From: Collinsella sp.
Lineage (GTDB): Bacteria; Actinomycetota; Coriobacteriia; Coriobacteriales; Coriobacteriaceae
Length of the DNA stretch: 64,000 bases
Direction: 5' to 3'
NCBI GenBank assembly: GCA_019414045.1
Contig: DXMW01000017.1
Location: forward strand, 83,982-147,981
Positions 49,402 through 64,000 of this stretch are shown here, one piece after another. A model generated the notes under the pieces. The model ran no database searches. It was not told where the DNA came from and was given only the letters and a program-made list of their open reading frames with translations. Numbering within the stretch: the stretch's first letter is position 1; each line of letters opens with the position of its first letter. Position numbers and translations under genes: made by a program.

Positions 49402-50061
49402 TTAGATATTTGATTGAGCATGGGCGCCGAGATGTTTGATGATGGCACGCCAGATTGGTGCGGGAACGGCGGGCTCGACACGCACCATGCCGTCGGCGTC
49501 GACGCTACCGGCATTGCCACCGCCAAGCAGCTGCGCATGCTCAATGGAGCAGCCCATGCGCACAGCGCCCACAAGCTTATCCATCGCTTCCGAAAATGGT
49601 CGGCGCAAGAGGCCCATGCGCGGGGAATGGCGAAGCGCCGCAATGCCGCTGCCGGCACAGATGACAACGCCGCCGCACCACGTTAGTTTACGGAGCTCGC
49701 AAGCTTCCCGCAGGCGCTTGACGGGCATGTGCATCCCCTCGGTGCTTCTGTGGGCAACCTGCACGACGACATAGACGCGCGCCTCTGTATTTCCAAGGCG
49801 ATTGAGCATCTGCTCGACAGTAGCCATCGCTTCATCATCAAATGCATCATCAACAGCGAGCACCATGCCATCGACTGCATCGGTGCCATTTGCCTTCAAG
49901 TCGACCGGGCGGGGGAGCGCGGTGCCAGAAAGCCGGGCATACGCCGTGATGGCATCCTGCAGGTCCCAGAGCAAAAACTCAAGATCGGCGCTATCGGGAA
50001 TACTGATATACGCAATGGTCTGCAGCGTTTTGGGCTTATCGCCGCGTGCGATCGCCTCCAT
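49402..50061 (-). CDS. Uncharacterised protein with possible flavodoxin-like fold
   Basis: A 219-residue soluble protein that I do not recognise with confidence. It starts with a basic segment, then alternates predicted helices and strands: TIAYISIPDS, VDGMVLAVDDAF, ARVYVVVQVAHRSTEG, and WCGGVVICAGSGIA followed by SPRMGLLRRPFSEAMDKLVGA. The glycine-rich GGVVICAGSG strand-turn and the following arginine-rich loop recall flavodoxin/NADPH-reductase folds, but no binding motif is certain. No membrane segment or signal. The start is well supported (AAGGAG 5 nt upstream). It is transcribed alone, away from the aminotransferase gene and towards the glycosylase gene. Confidence 0.6.
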   Translation of the reverse strand: MEAIARGDKPKTLQTIAYISIPDSADLEFLLWDLQDAITAYARLSGTALPRPVDLKANGTDAVDGMVLAVDDAFDDEAMATVEQMLNRLGNTEARVYVVVQVAHRSTEGMHMPVKRLREACELRKLTWCGGVVICAGSGIAALRHSPRMGLLRRPFSEAMDKLVGAVRMGCSIEHAQLLGGGNAGSVDADGMVRVEPAVPAPIWRAIIKHLGAHAQSNI

Positions 50062-50154
50062 GCCATCTCCTTTCCAGTCCGTTTCCGTTTAGGTTACACC
50101 GTCTGGCGGCGCCTCGCCGCGCTATCCTAGTGCAACCCTTACGAAAGGAACGCC

Positions 50155-51291
50155 ATGCGTCTGCCCATGAATACCTCGCTTGCCACGCTCAAGCCCTCCG
50201 GCATCCGTCGGATTAACGCGCTCGCCGCACAGCACCCGGGGTGCATTGCGCTTGCGCTCGGTGAGCCCGATTTTTCCACGCCCGATGTGATTAGCGCCGA
50301 GGTGACCGCTTCGTTGGACCGCGGCGACACGCACTATCCGCCCAACAACGGTCGCCCCGCCCTGCGCGAGGCGTTGTCTGCCTACATGGGGGACGCGGGC
50401 CTTACGTTTTCGGCCGACGAGGTCATCCTGACAGACGGCGCGACCGAGGCCCTGTCGGCAACATTCATGGCCATGCTCAACCCCGGCGACGAGGTCATTA
50501 TCCCCACGCCGGCCTTTGGCCTGTACGAGAGCATCGTCGTGGCCAACCACGCCAAAGCGGTCTTTTTGGATACAGAGCCTGCGCAATTTCAGATTGACGA
50601 GGACGCGCTTCGCGCCTGCGTGACGCCGGCAACCAAGGCCATCGTCATCTGCTCGCCCAATAACCCCACGGGCTGCATCCTCAATGCGGCGTCGCTCGAC
50701 GCCGTGGCGCGCGTGGCAGAGCAGGCGGGCATCTACGTAGTCTGCGACGACGTATACAACCGCCTCGTCTACGTGGATGGCTACGAGCGCTTTGCCCAGC
50801 GTCACCCGGAGCTGCGTGAGCAGACGGTAGTCATCGAGAGCTTCTCCAAGCCCTGGGCCATGACCGGCTGGCGCTTGGGTTGGCTCGCCGCCGCAGCTCC
50901 CGTTATCGCCGAGATCGCAAAAGCTCATCAATACCTGGTTTCCAGTGCCGTTTCCTTCGAGATGGACGCCGCGGCCCGAGCCCTGACCGTCGACCCAACC
51001 CCCATGCTCGAAGTCTACCGAGCCCGCCGCAAACGCGTGCTCGCAGCCTTAGACGCCATGGGCCTCGACGTGGTAGAGCCCGCAGGAGCCTTCTACACTT
51101 TCCCGAGCATCAAAAAGTTCGGCCTAACCAGCGAAGCCTTCTGTATCAAAGCCATCAAAGAAGCAAACGTAGCCCTAGTCCCGGGCGACTGTTTCGGCAC
51201 CGAAGGCCACATCCGCCTCAGCTACTGCGTAAGCGATGAAAACCTGGACGAAGGTCTCCGCCGCCTGTCCAACTTCGTTTCAACCCTGTAG
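50155..51291 (+). CDS. Class I/II pyridoxal-phosphate aminotransferase
   Basis: A 378-residue fold-type I aminotransferase. The N-terminal substrate loop IALALGEPDFSTPDVI, the phosphate-binding DGATEALSATFMA, PNNPTG (about 174), the Asp of CDDVYNRLVY (about 200) and the Schiff-base Lys in SFSKPWAMTGWRLGW (about 232) are all present, followed by the substrate-binding Arg in GHIRLSYC near the C-terminus. It is close to AspC/PatA-type aspartate or aromatic aminotransferases; exact substrate unresolved. GAAAGGAACGCC precedes the start. Third-position base use changes slightly toward A near the 3' end. Confidence 0.88.
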   Translation: MRLPMNTSLATLKPSGIRRINALAAQHPGCIALALGEPDFSTPDVISAEVTASLDRGDTHYPPNNGRPALREALSAYMGDAGLTFSADEVILTDGATEALSATFMAMLNPGDEVIIPTPAFGLYESIVVANHAKAVFLDTEPAQFQIDEDALRACVTPATKAIVICSPNNPTGCILNAASLDAVARVAEQAGIYVVCDDVYNRLVYVDGYERFAQRHPELREQTVVIESFSKPWAMTGWRLGWLAAAAPVIAEIAKAHQYLVSSAVSFEMDAAARALTVDPTPMLEVYRARRKRVLAALDAMGLDVVEPAGAFYTFPSIKKFGLTSEAFCIKAIKEANVALVPGDCFGTEGHIRLSYCVSDENLDEGLRRLSNFVSTL

Positions 51292-51336
51292 CCATCAGGG
51301 ACGCAACACATCAGCCCACCGACCCAAGCATTATGA

Positions 51337-51574
51337 GTGGGGCGCACCGGCCAACGGCAACCCTGGCTGCCCAAAGTCAACGCAGGCACGCGCCGCCGAA
51401 GGCCAGGCGCAAGGTTTTCGTAGATTCCGCACGAGCCGAAGAGCACTTAATGTGCTCTTCGTGCGAGCCAGGACTTGACCGAGCGAAAACCTTGCGCCTG
51501 GCCTTCGGCGACGCATGCCGGATGGTGGAATTGTGTGCAGCCAGGGTTTCCATTGACCGACGCCGGGGTCCCCG
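51337..51574. repeat. Large nested inverted repeat between the aminotransferase gene and rplJ
   Basis: The core is a 27-bp perfect inverted repeat: left arm 51394-51420 (starting CGCCGAAGGCCAGGCGC), right arm 51484-51510. The 63-nt loop contains CGCACGA/TCGTGCG and AGAGCAC/GTGCTCT. Outside, GGCAACCCTGGCTGC (51356-51370) pairs with GCAGCCAGGGTTTCC (51538-51552) with one mismatch, and weaker pairing continues to about 51337/51574. No coding capacity is evident. Confidence 0.7.
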
Positions 51575-51581
51575 CCATAAT
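51553..51581 (+). promoter_or_regulatory. Promoter of rplJL
   Basis: TTGACC (51553-51558), a 17-nt spacer and CATAAT (51576-51581), about 20 nt before the L10-leader-like RNA. The -35 is at the outer edge of the large inverted repeat. Confidence 0.65.
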
Positions 51582-51602
51582 ACTTTCGGTTCACGCACGA
51601 AT

Positions 51603-51680
51603 CCGCTGCCAGAGACAGCCGGCGCAAACGGGCATCGCCCGCGAGCTTAATGGGATACCCCGCCAGCCGAGGTGGTCGAG
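51603..51680 (+). promoter_or_regulatory. Ribosomal protein L10 leader
   Basis: The segment runs GCCAGAGACAGCCGGCG, a GGGC/GCCC hairpin, GAGCTTAATGGG and then GCCAGCCGAGGTGG. AGACAGC, CTTAA and GCCGAGGT, in this order, are hallmarks of the L10 leader that binds the L10(L12)4 complex to control rplJL. Confidence 0.78.
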
Positions 51681-51695
51681 TAGATATGTCTTCTC

Positions 51696-51732
51696 GCCCC
51701 CGTCGCTCCTGCAGCGCGGGGGCTTTCTTTTT
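51696..51732 (+). terminator. Attenuator terminator in the rplJ leader
   Basis: GCCCCCG-T-CGCT pairs with AGCG-CGGGGGC around CCTGC, followed by TTTCTTTTT, 66 nt before the rplJ start. It probably is the switch controlled by the L10 leader. Confidence 0.82.
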
Positions 51733-51797
51733 GGACATGCCCCCGTCACGTCCTTGTGGCGGACCGTGCCCGGAAAGAATTCGAGGAGGTGTAATTC

Positions 51798-52319
51798 ATG
51801 CCCCAGCAGTACAAAATCGACAAGGTTGCAGAGATCGAGTCCCGTATCGCCGAGAACGCCGGTCTGTTCGTCGTCAACTACAACGGTCTGACGGTTAAGC
51901 AGGCTCAGGAGCTGCGTCATCAGCTTCGCGAGTGCGGCGCCGAGATGAAGGTCTACAAGAACAACCTGGTCAAGATCGCTCTCAAGAACCAGGAGCAGCC
52001 CGAGCTCGACGAGATCCTCGCCGGCCCCGTCGCTTATGTGTTCTACGAGTCCGAGCCGGTCGAGGCCGCTAAGGCCCTTAAGGACTTCTCTGCTAAGTCC
52101 AAGGGCGTCCTTGAGATCAAGGGCGGTATCTCCGACGGCAAGGCCGTTTCCGCTGATGATGTTAAGGCTATCGCCGAGCTGCCCACCAAGGATCAGCTTC
52201 TCGGCCAGATCGCCGGTCTCATCTCCGGTTTCGCTCGCGACATCGCTGTCTGCGTCAACGGCGTTTCCTCTGGTCTCGCTCGTTCGATTCAGCAGGTCTC
52301 CGAGCAGAAGGCAGCCTAG
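51798..52319 (+). CDS. rplJ: Large ribosomal subunit protein uL10
   Basis: A 173-residue stalk-base protein. The N-terminal domain begins QYKIDKVAEIESRIAENAGL and contains FVVNYNGLTVKQAQELR and KVYKNNLVKIAL, the rRNA-binding part; the C-terminal helix from about 135 binds L7/L12 dimers. GAGGAGGTG lies 6 nt before the ATG. It forms a pair with rplL, but the usual neighbours rplKA are 19.5 kb away. Regulated by the leader and attenuator upstream. Confidence 0.96.
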   Translation: MPQQYKIDKVAEIESRIAENAGLFVVNYNGLTVKQAQELRHQLRECGAEMKVYKNNLVKIALKNQEQPELDEILAGPVAYVFYESEPVEAAKALKDFSAKSKGVLEIKGGISDGKAVSADDVKAIAELPTKDQLLGQIAGLISGFARDIAVCVNGVSSGLARSIQQVSEQKAA

Positions 52320-52421
52320 TCGCTGTTTTCACCCGCGGCGGCAACGCCGCACCCCTGGCGCATTCGCGCCGTGTTTTAACTGATCTCCGTGCATCCGCAC
52401 GGAAACCGAAAGGACTTAGAA

Positions 52422-52799
52422 ATGGCTAAGCTTACCACCGATGAGATCATCGATGCTCTTAAGGAAATGACCCTTCTCGAGGCTTCCGAGCTCGTTAAGG
52501 CTATCGAGGACACCTTCGGCGTTTCCGCCGCTGCTCCTGCCGCTGTTGTCGCCGCTCCCGCTGCTGGCGCTGCTGAGGCCGAGGAGAAGACCGAGTTTGA
52601 CGTCGTGCTCGAGGGCTTCGGCGACAACAAGATCCAGGTCATCAAGGCCGTCCGTGAGCTCACCAACCTTGGCCTGAAGGAGGCCAAGGAGGTCGTCGAG
52701 GGCGCTCCCAAGGCTGTTCTCGAGGGTGCCAAGAAGGAGGACGCCGAGGCTGCCAAGGAGAAGCTCGAGGCTGCTGGCGCTGCTGTCACCCTCAAGTAA
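52422..52799 (+). CDS. rplL: Large ribosomal subunit protein bL12 (L7/L12)
   Basis: A 125-residue stalk protein. The N-terminal dimerisation domain MAKLTTDEIIDALKEMTLLE is followed by a flexible Ala-rich hinge (about 45-60) and the C-terminal factor-binding domain with KTEFDVVLEGFG, KIQVIKAVRELTNLGLKEAK and VVEGAPKAVLEG. ATG 52422 matches the family start and has GAAAGGAC upstream. Highly biased codon use. Followed by a strong terminator. Confidence 0.97.
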   Translation: MAKLTTDEIIDALKEMTLLEASELVKAIEDTFGVSAAAPAAVVAAPAAGAAEAEEKTEFDVVLEGFGDNKIQVIKAVRELTNLGLKEAKEVVEGAPKAVLEGAKKEDAEAAKEKLEAAGAAVTLK

Positions 52800-52826
52800 T
52801 CAGGCTTTCTCGCCAGATTTCTTTGC

Positions 52827-52866
52827 AGACGGGGTTCGCATTGCTAGCCCCGTCTTTTTTGTTTTT
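52827..52866 (+). terminator. Terminator after rplL
   Basis: AGACGGGG (52827-52834) pairs with CCCCGTCT (52848-52855), followed by TTTTTGTTTTT. It separates rplJL from galU and the RNA polymerase genes. Confidence 0.85.
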
Positions 52867-52989
52867 CGGTCCCTCGGCATCGGTTGCTCAAACTGCCATG
52901 TTCTGTGATTTGCGTCGTATCGGGTGCCCTGCCGTTGGGCAATAAAATTGCACCATTCGAGCAATAATTTGCGTTGACCTGCTGAAGAG

Positions 52990-53017
52990 TTGTCTCTGCC
53001 TTGTAGCGACATATAGT
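52990..53017 (+). promoter_or_regulatory. Probable promoter of galU
   Basis: TTGTCT (52990-52995), a 16-nt spacer and TATAGT (53012-53017), about 95 nt before the galU start. The rest of the 52867-53113 gap shows no gene. Confidence 0.5.
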
Positions 53018-53113
53018 TCCAGCGGTAAGATGCTTGGGTATCGCAATTTGGTCTGCGGCTGTGTGCCGCACGCATGGGGCGCTTTTGCGCCTGCGAAAGG
53101 ATCTTTGAATAAC

Positions 53114-54022
53114 ATGAAGGCAATCATCCCCGCCGCCGGTCTTGGCACGCGTTTTCTGCCTGGCACCAAGTGCACGCCCAAAGAGATGCTGCCGGTGCTC
53201 GACAAGCCCGTCATTCAGTACGTCGTCGAGGAGGCACTCGACCCCGAGGAGGTCGACGACGCCATCATCGTTACTTCTCCCGGTAAGCCCGAGCTACTGA
53301 ACTACTTCCAGCCCGACCGTTCGCTCGAGAACCTGCTGCGCGAGCGCGGCAAGAACGCCTATGCCGATGCTGTCGCCCACGCTGACGGTATGCCGGTCGA
53401 CTTCCGTTATCAGTACGAGCCCAAGGGCCTCGGCCATGCTATTCGCTCTGCTGCCGACGCCGTGGCAGGGGAGAACTTCCTGGTTCTTCTGGGCGACTAC
53501 GTTGTGCCTAACCGCGATATCTGCGACAAGATGCTCGCCGTTTCCAAGGAGCACGGTGGCGCTTCGGTTATCGCCGTCGCTGCTTGCTCGCCCGAGGAAG
53601 TCAGCCGCTACGGCGTTATCGCCGGCGAGCGCGTCGGTTCGCTCGAGGGCGCCGAGGACGTTGCCGATGCCGAGCCGGGCGCTGTCTGGCGTATCGGCGG
53701 TCTGGTTGAGAAGCCCGCTCCCGAGGCGGCTCCGTCCAACCTGTACATCGTCGGTCGCTACCTGCTGAGCCCGCTGGTCATGGACTTGCTGGCAGATCAG
53801 CAGGCCGGCAAGGGCGGCGAGATCCAACTCACCGACGCCATGGCCCGTTCGCTCGACCGCGAAGCCATGTACGCCGTCGTCATCGACCCGCTGTCGGGCT
53901 ACGACACCGGCACTCCCTCTGGCTGGATGGCCACCAACGCCCTCATGGCTGCAAGCGACCCCCGCTTTGCCGATGCCTTCTGGGACGCCATCGACGAGCG
54001 CGGCGGATTGATGCGCAAGTAA
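53114..54022 (+). CDS. galU: UTP-glucose-1-phosphate uridylyltransferase
   Basis: A 302-residue nucleotidyltransferase that makes UDP-glucose for glycan and lipid glycosylation. The nucleotide loop AAGLGTRFLPGTK is at residues 7-19, KEMLPVLDKPVIQYVVEEA follows, and later come YEPKGLGHAI, VLLGDYVV and the sugar-binding VEKPAP. The first in-frame ATG with the family N-terminus, 53114, is 12 nt from AAAGGA, a loose spacing; TTG 53105 is an alternative start. It stands between rplL and rpoB, where ybxB or nothing is usual, with its own promoter and terminator. Confidence 0.94.
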   Translation: MKAIIPAAGLGTRFLPGTKCTPKEMLPVLDKPVIQYVVEEALDPEEVDDAIIVTSPGKPELLNYFQPDRSLENLLRERGKNAYADAVAHADGMPVDFRYQYEPKGLGHAIRSAADAVAGENFLVLLGDYVVPNRDICDKMLAVSKEHGGASVIAVAACSPEEVSRYGVIAGERVGSLEGAEDVADAEPGAVWRIGGLVEKPAPEAAPSNLYIVGRYLLSPLVMDLLADQQAGKGGEIQLTDAMARSLDREAMYAVVIDPLSGYDTGTPSGWMATNALMAASDPRFADAFWDAIDERGGLMRK

Positions 54023-54042
54023 GCCTTCGGTCATCGACATTT

Positions 54043-54075
54043 ACGGGTGCGGACTTCGGTCTGCACCCGTTTTTT
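54043..54075 (+). terminator. Terminator after galU
   Basis: ACGGGTGCGGAC pairs with GTCTGCACCCGT around the stable TTCG tetraloop with one mismatch, followed by TTTTT. Confidence 0.9.
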
Positions 54076-54095
54076 ATGCGAGCTACAGCTTAGCC

Positions 54096-54268
54096 CCGGA
54101 AAGTGCGACCCACAATTTGGTCGAATTCTGGGATGCGCTTTCCGGTTGGAGCCCCTAGCGGAAACTGCGACCCGGAATTTCGGCTCAGAATGGGACACGG
54201 TTTCCCAAACAGGGTTCAACCGGAAACTGCGACCCAGTTTGAGGCCTCAAAACGGGACGCAGTTTCCG
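54096..54268. repeat. Three CGGAAACTGCGACCC hairpins before rpoB (family D)
   Basis: Hairpins at 54096-54145, 54160-54205 and 54221-54268 each start CGGAAA, contain GCGACCC on the left and GGGA on the right, and end TTTCC. The third has 11-bp perfect ends, CGGAAACTGCG with CGCAGTTTCCG. The loops and parts of the stems differ between copies. The remaining 54269-54429 shows no gene. Confidence 0.65.
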
Positions 54269-54429
54269 CCTGATCGACCCTTGCCGCCATTCCGCCATGC
54301 AGCGGCGCGCATCAGCAGTCTCGTTCACAGAAAATATATGAACAGATGTTCGATACACATACATCTACCTGCGTGTTTTCTGTCGAAAATCTTTGCTACT
54401 CCAAAAACTCAATCGCGTCAAGGCTTTTC

Positions 54430-54457
54430 TTGCCCAACGGTCGGTACCTGATAAACT
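54430..54457 (+). promoter_or_regulatory. Probable promoter of rpoBC
   Basis: TTGCCC (54430-54435), a 16-nt spacer and TAAACT (54452-54457), about 70 nt before the rpoB start. Confidence 0.5.
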
Positions 54458-54530
54458 ATTAGATTGCGATAACTGGCGAAGCTATGCCTCGCCAACCCAC
54501 CGAGCATTTCCGTGAAGGAGGAAAAACCTG

Positions 54531-58022
<3,492 letters not shown>

Positions 58023-58028
58023 TTGACT

Positions 58029-62504
<4,476 letters not shown>

Positions 62505-62554
62505 TTTCCTAGTACGTTAACCGTCCTTCCAAAGACCCGTTTCCCAATGAACTG

Positions 62555-62594
62555 CCTCCCATTTCTTGGACATGAGAAATGGGAGGCTTTCTTT
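62555..62594 (+). terminator. Hairpin at the IS left end sequestering the orfA ribosome site
   Basis: CCTCCCATTTCT (62555-62566) pairs perfectly with AGAAATGGGAGG (62575-62586), followed by CTTTCTTT. The GGGAGG in the right arm is the Shine-Dalgarno of orfA. Transcripts entering from rpoC would fold this hairpin, ending transcription or hiding the ribosome site. Confidence 0.7.
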
Positions 62595-63086
62595 ATGCGC
62601 GTCGATTTGAGGGTGAAGCATGATGTCGAGGCCAGGAAGGCGGCCATAGGGCTCTTCGAGCTCGGGCACGGGTATAAATCTGCCGCGATTGCCCTTTCGC
62701 TTCCCGTGGAAGCCGTGAGAAGTTGGCAGGAGATATACCGCGCGTTCGGGAGCGAGGTGCTGCTGCGCATGGACGGAAAGCGGGGCAGGTACACATACGA
62801 GCAGAAGGTCGCCGCCGCCTCCGCCGTCGTCGACGGCGGCATGACGAAGACCGAGGCGATGGCGGCGTTCGGCATAATGTCGATGTCGCCGCTCAAGAAG
62901 TGGTGCGCGCTATACCGCGAGGGCGGCGCGGAGGCCCTGCGCCCGAGGCCCAAGGGCCGGCCGAGCGGTTCCAGGGCGAGGCCGCGGACCCGCGAGGAGG
63001 AGCTCGAGGAGCGGTGCCGTAGGCTCGAGGCCGAGGTGGCCTACCTAAAAAAAATACGCGCCCTGGTCGAGAGGGACGGGCTCTGA
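62595..63086 (+). CDS. IS3-family transposase OrfA (HTH subunit)
   Basis: A 163-residue protein with two helix-turn-helix units: LRVKHDVEARKAAIGLFELG and YKSAAIALSLPVEAVRSWQE, then YEQKVAAASAVVDGGMTKTE and MAAFGIMSMSPLKKWCALYR. The C-terminal part is a coiled coil, EEELEERCRRLEAEVAYLKK, for multimerisation. This long OrfA with an extra HTH is typical of the IS150 group. The ATG at 62595 is 8 nt after GGGAGG; the frame also opens at 62547 inside the IS end, which is unlikely to be used. An A8 run at 63047-63054 near its end allows a -1 frameshift into orfB. Confidence 0.88.
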   Translation: MRVDLRVKHDVEARKAAIGLFELGHGYKSAAIALSLPVEAVRSWQEIYRAFGSEVLLRMDGKRGRYTYEQKVAAASAVVDGGMTKTEAMAAFGIMSMSPLKKWCALYREGGAEALRPRPKGRPSGSRARPRTREEELEERCRRLEAEVAYLKKIRALVERDGL

Positions 63087-63958
63087 CCAGGGCGAAGGCC
63101 GAAGCGGTCGCGGCCCTGCGCGCCGAGGGGCACGCGCTCGGGCACCTGCTCGCATGCGCCGAGCTCAAGCGGTCGACCTACTACTACGCCCTCGCGCACC
63201 CGCCGAGGCCCACGCGCGCCGAGCTCTGGGAGGCGGCCGCCGAGATCTTCTCGCGCACCGCCAACGGCTGCGGGCACCGGCAGATAGCGATGTGCCTCAG
63301 GGCGGAAGAGGGGGCCGTGATAGCCAACAAGACCGTGCTCAAGATGATGCGCGAGATGGGGATTCGCTGCGGCATCAGACGCGAGACGGCCTACCACAGG
63401 TACAACTCGTACAAGGGCGTCGTCGGCAGAACGTTCGAGAACGTGATCGCGAGGGGTTTCGACGCCGGGGCCCCGTGGCAGAAGCTGGGGACGGACGTCA
63501 CCGAGTTCAAGGTGGCTGGCGGTAAGGCCTACTGGGCCCCGACGCTGGACTTCTGCACCAAGGAGATCGTGGCGAGCGACATATCGACCACGCCCGACAT
63601 GGCCCAGCAGGTGAGGATGCTCGACGAGCTGCTGTCCAAGATCCCCGAGGGCGTCGCCCCGACCATGCACTCGGACCGGGGCTGGCAGTACCAGCACGCC
63701 TCGTACACATCCAGGCTCGAGGCCGCCGGCATCGTCCAGAGCATGTCCAGGAAGGCGAACTGCATCGACAATGCCGCCACCGAGCAGCTCTTCGGCCACG
63801 TCAAGGACGAGTTCTACCGGGGCCGCGAGTGGGAGACGTTCGAGGATTTCAAACGCGACCTGGAGGAATACATAGTCCACTGGAACACGAGCCGGAGGCA
63901 GGTAAGATTGAAGGGCCTGACCCCGGAGGAGTACCGGAATCAGGCCCTTGCGGCCTAG
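63047..63958 (+). CDS. IS3-family transposase OrfB (DDE integrase domain), read by -1 frameshift
   Basis: Open from the A8 slippage site to TAG 63956-63958, about 300 residues, without a good start codon before 63290; expression as an OrfAB fusion by -1 frameshifting is normal in this family. An HTH-like region (ELKRSTYYYALAH) and NGCGHRQIAMCL precede the rve integrase core. The DDE triad is LGTDVTEF (first Asp), MHSDRGWQYQ (second Asp) and NAATEQLFGHVKDEF (Glu). The end, WNTSRRQVRLKGLTPEEYR, is the IS3 signature. All catalytic residues are present, so the element may be active. Confidence 0.88.
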   Translation, partial: KKNTRPGREGRALTRAKAEAVAALRAEGHALGHLLACAELKRSTYYYALAHPPRPTRAELWEAAAEIFSRTANGCGHRQIAMCLRAEEGAVIANKTVLKMMREMGIRCGIRRETAYHRYNSYKGVVGRTFENVIARGFDAGAPWQKLGTDVTEFKVAGGKAYWAPTLDFCTKEIVASDISTTPDMAQQVRMLDELLSKIPEGVAPTMHSDRGWQYQHASYTSRLEAAGIVQSMSRKANCIDNAATEQLFGHVKDEFYRGREWETFEDFKRDLEEYIVHWNTSRRQVRLKGLTPEEYRNQALAA

Positions 63959-64000
63959 TCGCTATTTAGGGCGTCCAAGATTTGGGGCGCAGTTCACAAC

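Larger units (their letters stand above)
62548..63996 (+). mobile_element. IS3-family (IS150 group) insertion sequence, complete
   Basis: A 1449-bp element. The ends match at 20 of 24 positions as inverted repeats: both begin TGAACTGC and have TCTTGGAC further in (62548-62571 and 63996-63973). It is flanked by a CAA on each side (62545-62547 and 63997-63999), a 3-bp target duplication as expected for this group. It carries orfA, orfB and a frameshift site, with no visible damage. It is inserted 43 bp after the rpoC stop, in the same orientation. Confidence 0.92.

Noticed and set aside
51394..51510. Intrinsic terminator for the aminotransferase gene
   Set aside because: The 27-bp arms are 63 nt apart with internal hairpins and are not followed by a T-run, so it was listed as a repeat.
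54096..54268. CRISPR-like spacing of the three repeats before rpoB
   Set aside because: Each unit is a single hairpin with variable loop, spacers are only about 15 nt, and no cas genes are present; no CRISPR array was seen in the window.

Overview
The window comes from a high-GC Actinobacterium of the Coriobacteriia, most likely Collinsella or a close relative. This is inferred from strong third-position G/C bias, actinobacterial-type RpoB/RpoC, and the gene set and intergenic style. It reads as an old housekeeping chromosome segment. The order clpC ... disA-ispD-ispF-cysS-rlmB-(NYN RNase) ... rpmG-tRNA-Trp-secE-nusG-rplK-rplA ... rplJ-rplL ... rpoB-rpoC is the order known from Bacillus and relatives, but it is interrupted by several blocks of accessory genes.

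Layout. 1-8.5 kb: the 3' end of a probable metG, a ThrE-type exporter, a DUF2798 membrane protein, and a giant BadF/HgdC-type acyl-CoA dehydratase activase co-transcribed with a TetR regulator whose likely operator lies before the operon. 8.7-21.5 kb: clpC, pepD, a hipBA-type toxin-antitoxin pair with repeated operators, mntP under a yybP-ykoY (manganese) riboswitch, then disA-ispD-ispF-cysS-rlmB-NYN. 21.5-27.5 kb: a one-protein HTH/HipA-like kinase with a long palindromic operator, tRNA-Thr, and an AT-richer beta-glucoside island (PTS EIIBC, GH1 enzyme, divergent RpiR regulator) bracketed by related 30-nt repeats. 27.8-32.3 kb: tRNA-Tyr/Thr/Met, tuf, rpmG, tRNA-Trp, secE, nusG, rplK, rplA.

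32.3-51.3 kb is about 19 kb that separates rplKA from rplJL. It holds a metallophosphoesterase, a cytosolic Bmp-domain protein, an MscS channel, a TrpXYZ-type ABC importer, an HTH/WYL-like regulator, asnS, a Crr-type EIIA (a possible partner for the EIIBC, which lacks an EIIA), an esterase, a fused FeoA-FeoB iron transporter, an MFS exporter, a GH13 glucosidase, a mismatch-base DNA glycosylase, an unknown protein and an aminotransferase. 51.6-62.5 kb: rplJL behind an L10-leader-like attenuator, galU, rpoB and rpoC. A complete IS150-type IS3-family element with a 3-bp target duplication ends the window, 40 bp after rpoC.

Two things stand out. First, the C-terminal extension of RpoC contains a ~53-residue helix-hairpin-helix module that aligns without gaps with the C-terminal domain of the RNA polymerase alpha subunit and keeps several of its DNA-contact residues. 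Second, the intergenic DNA is full of hairpin repeats of several families. One of them has a conserved GGGAC/GTCCC core inside stems whose sequence differs completely from copy to copy while pairing is kept.
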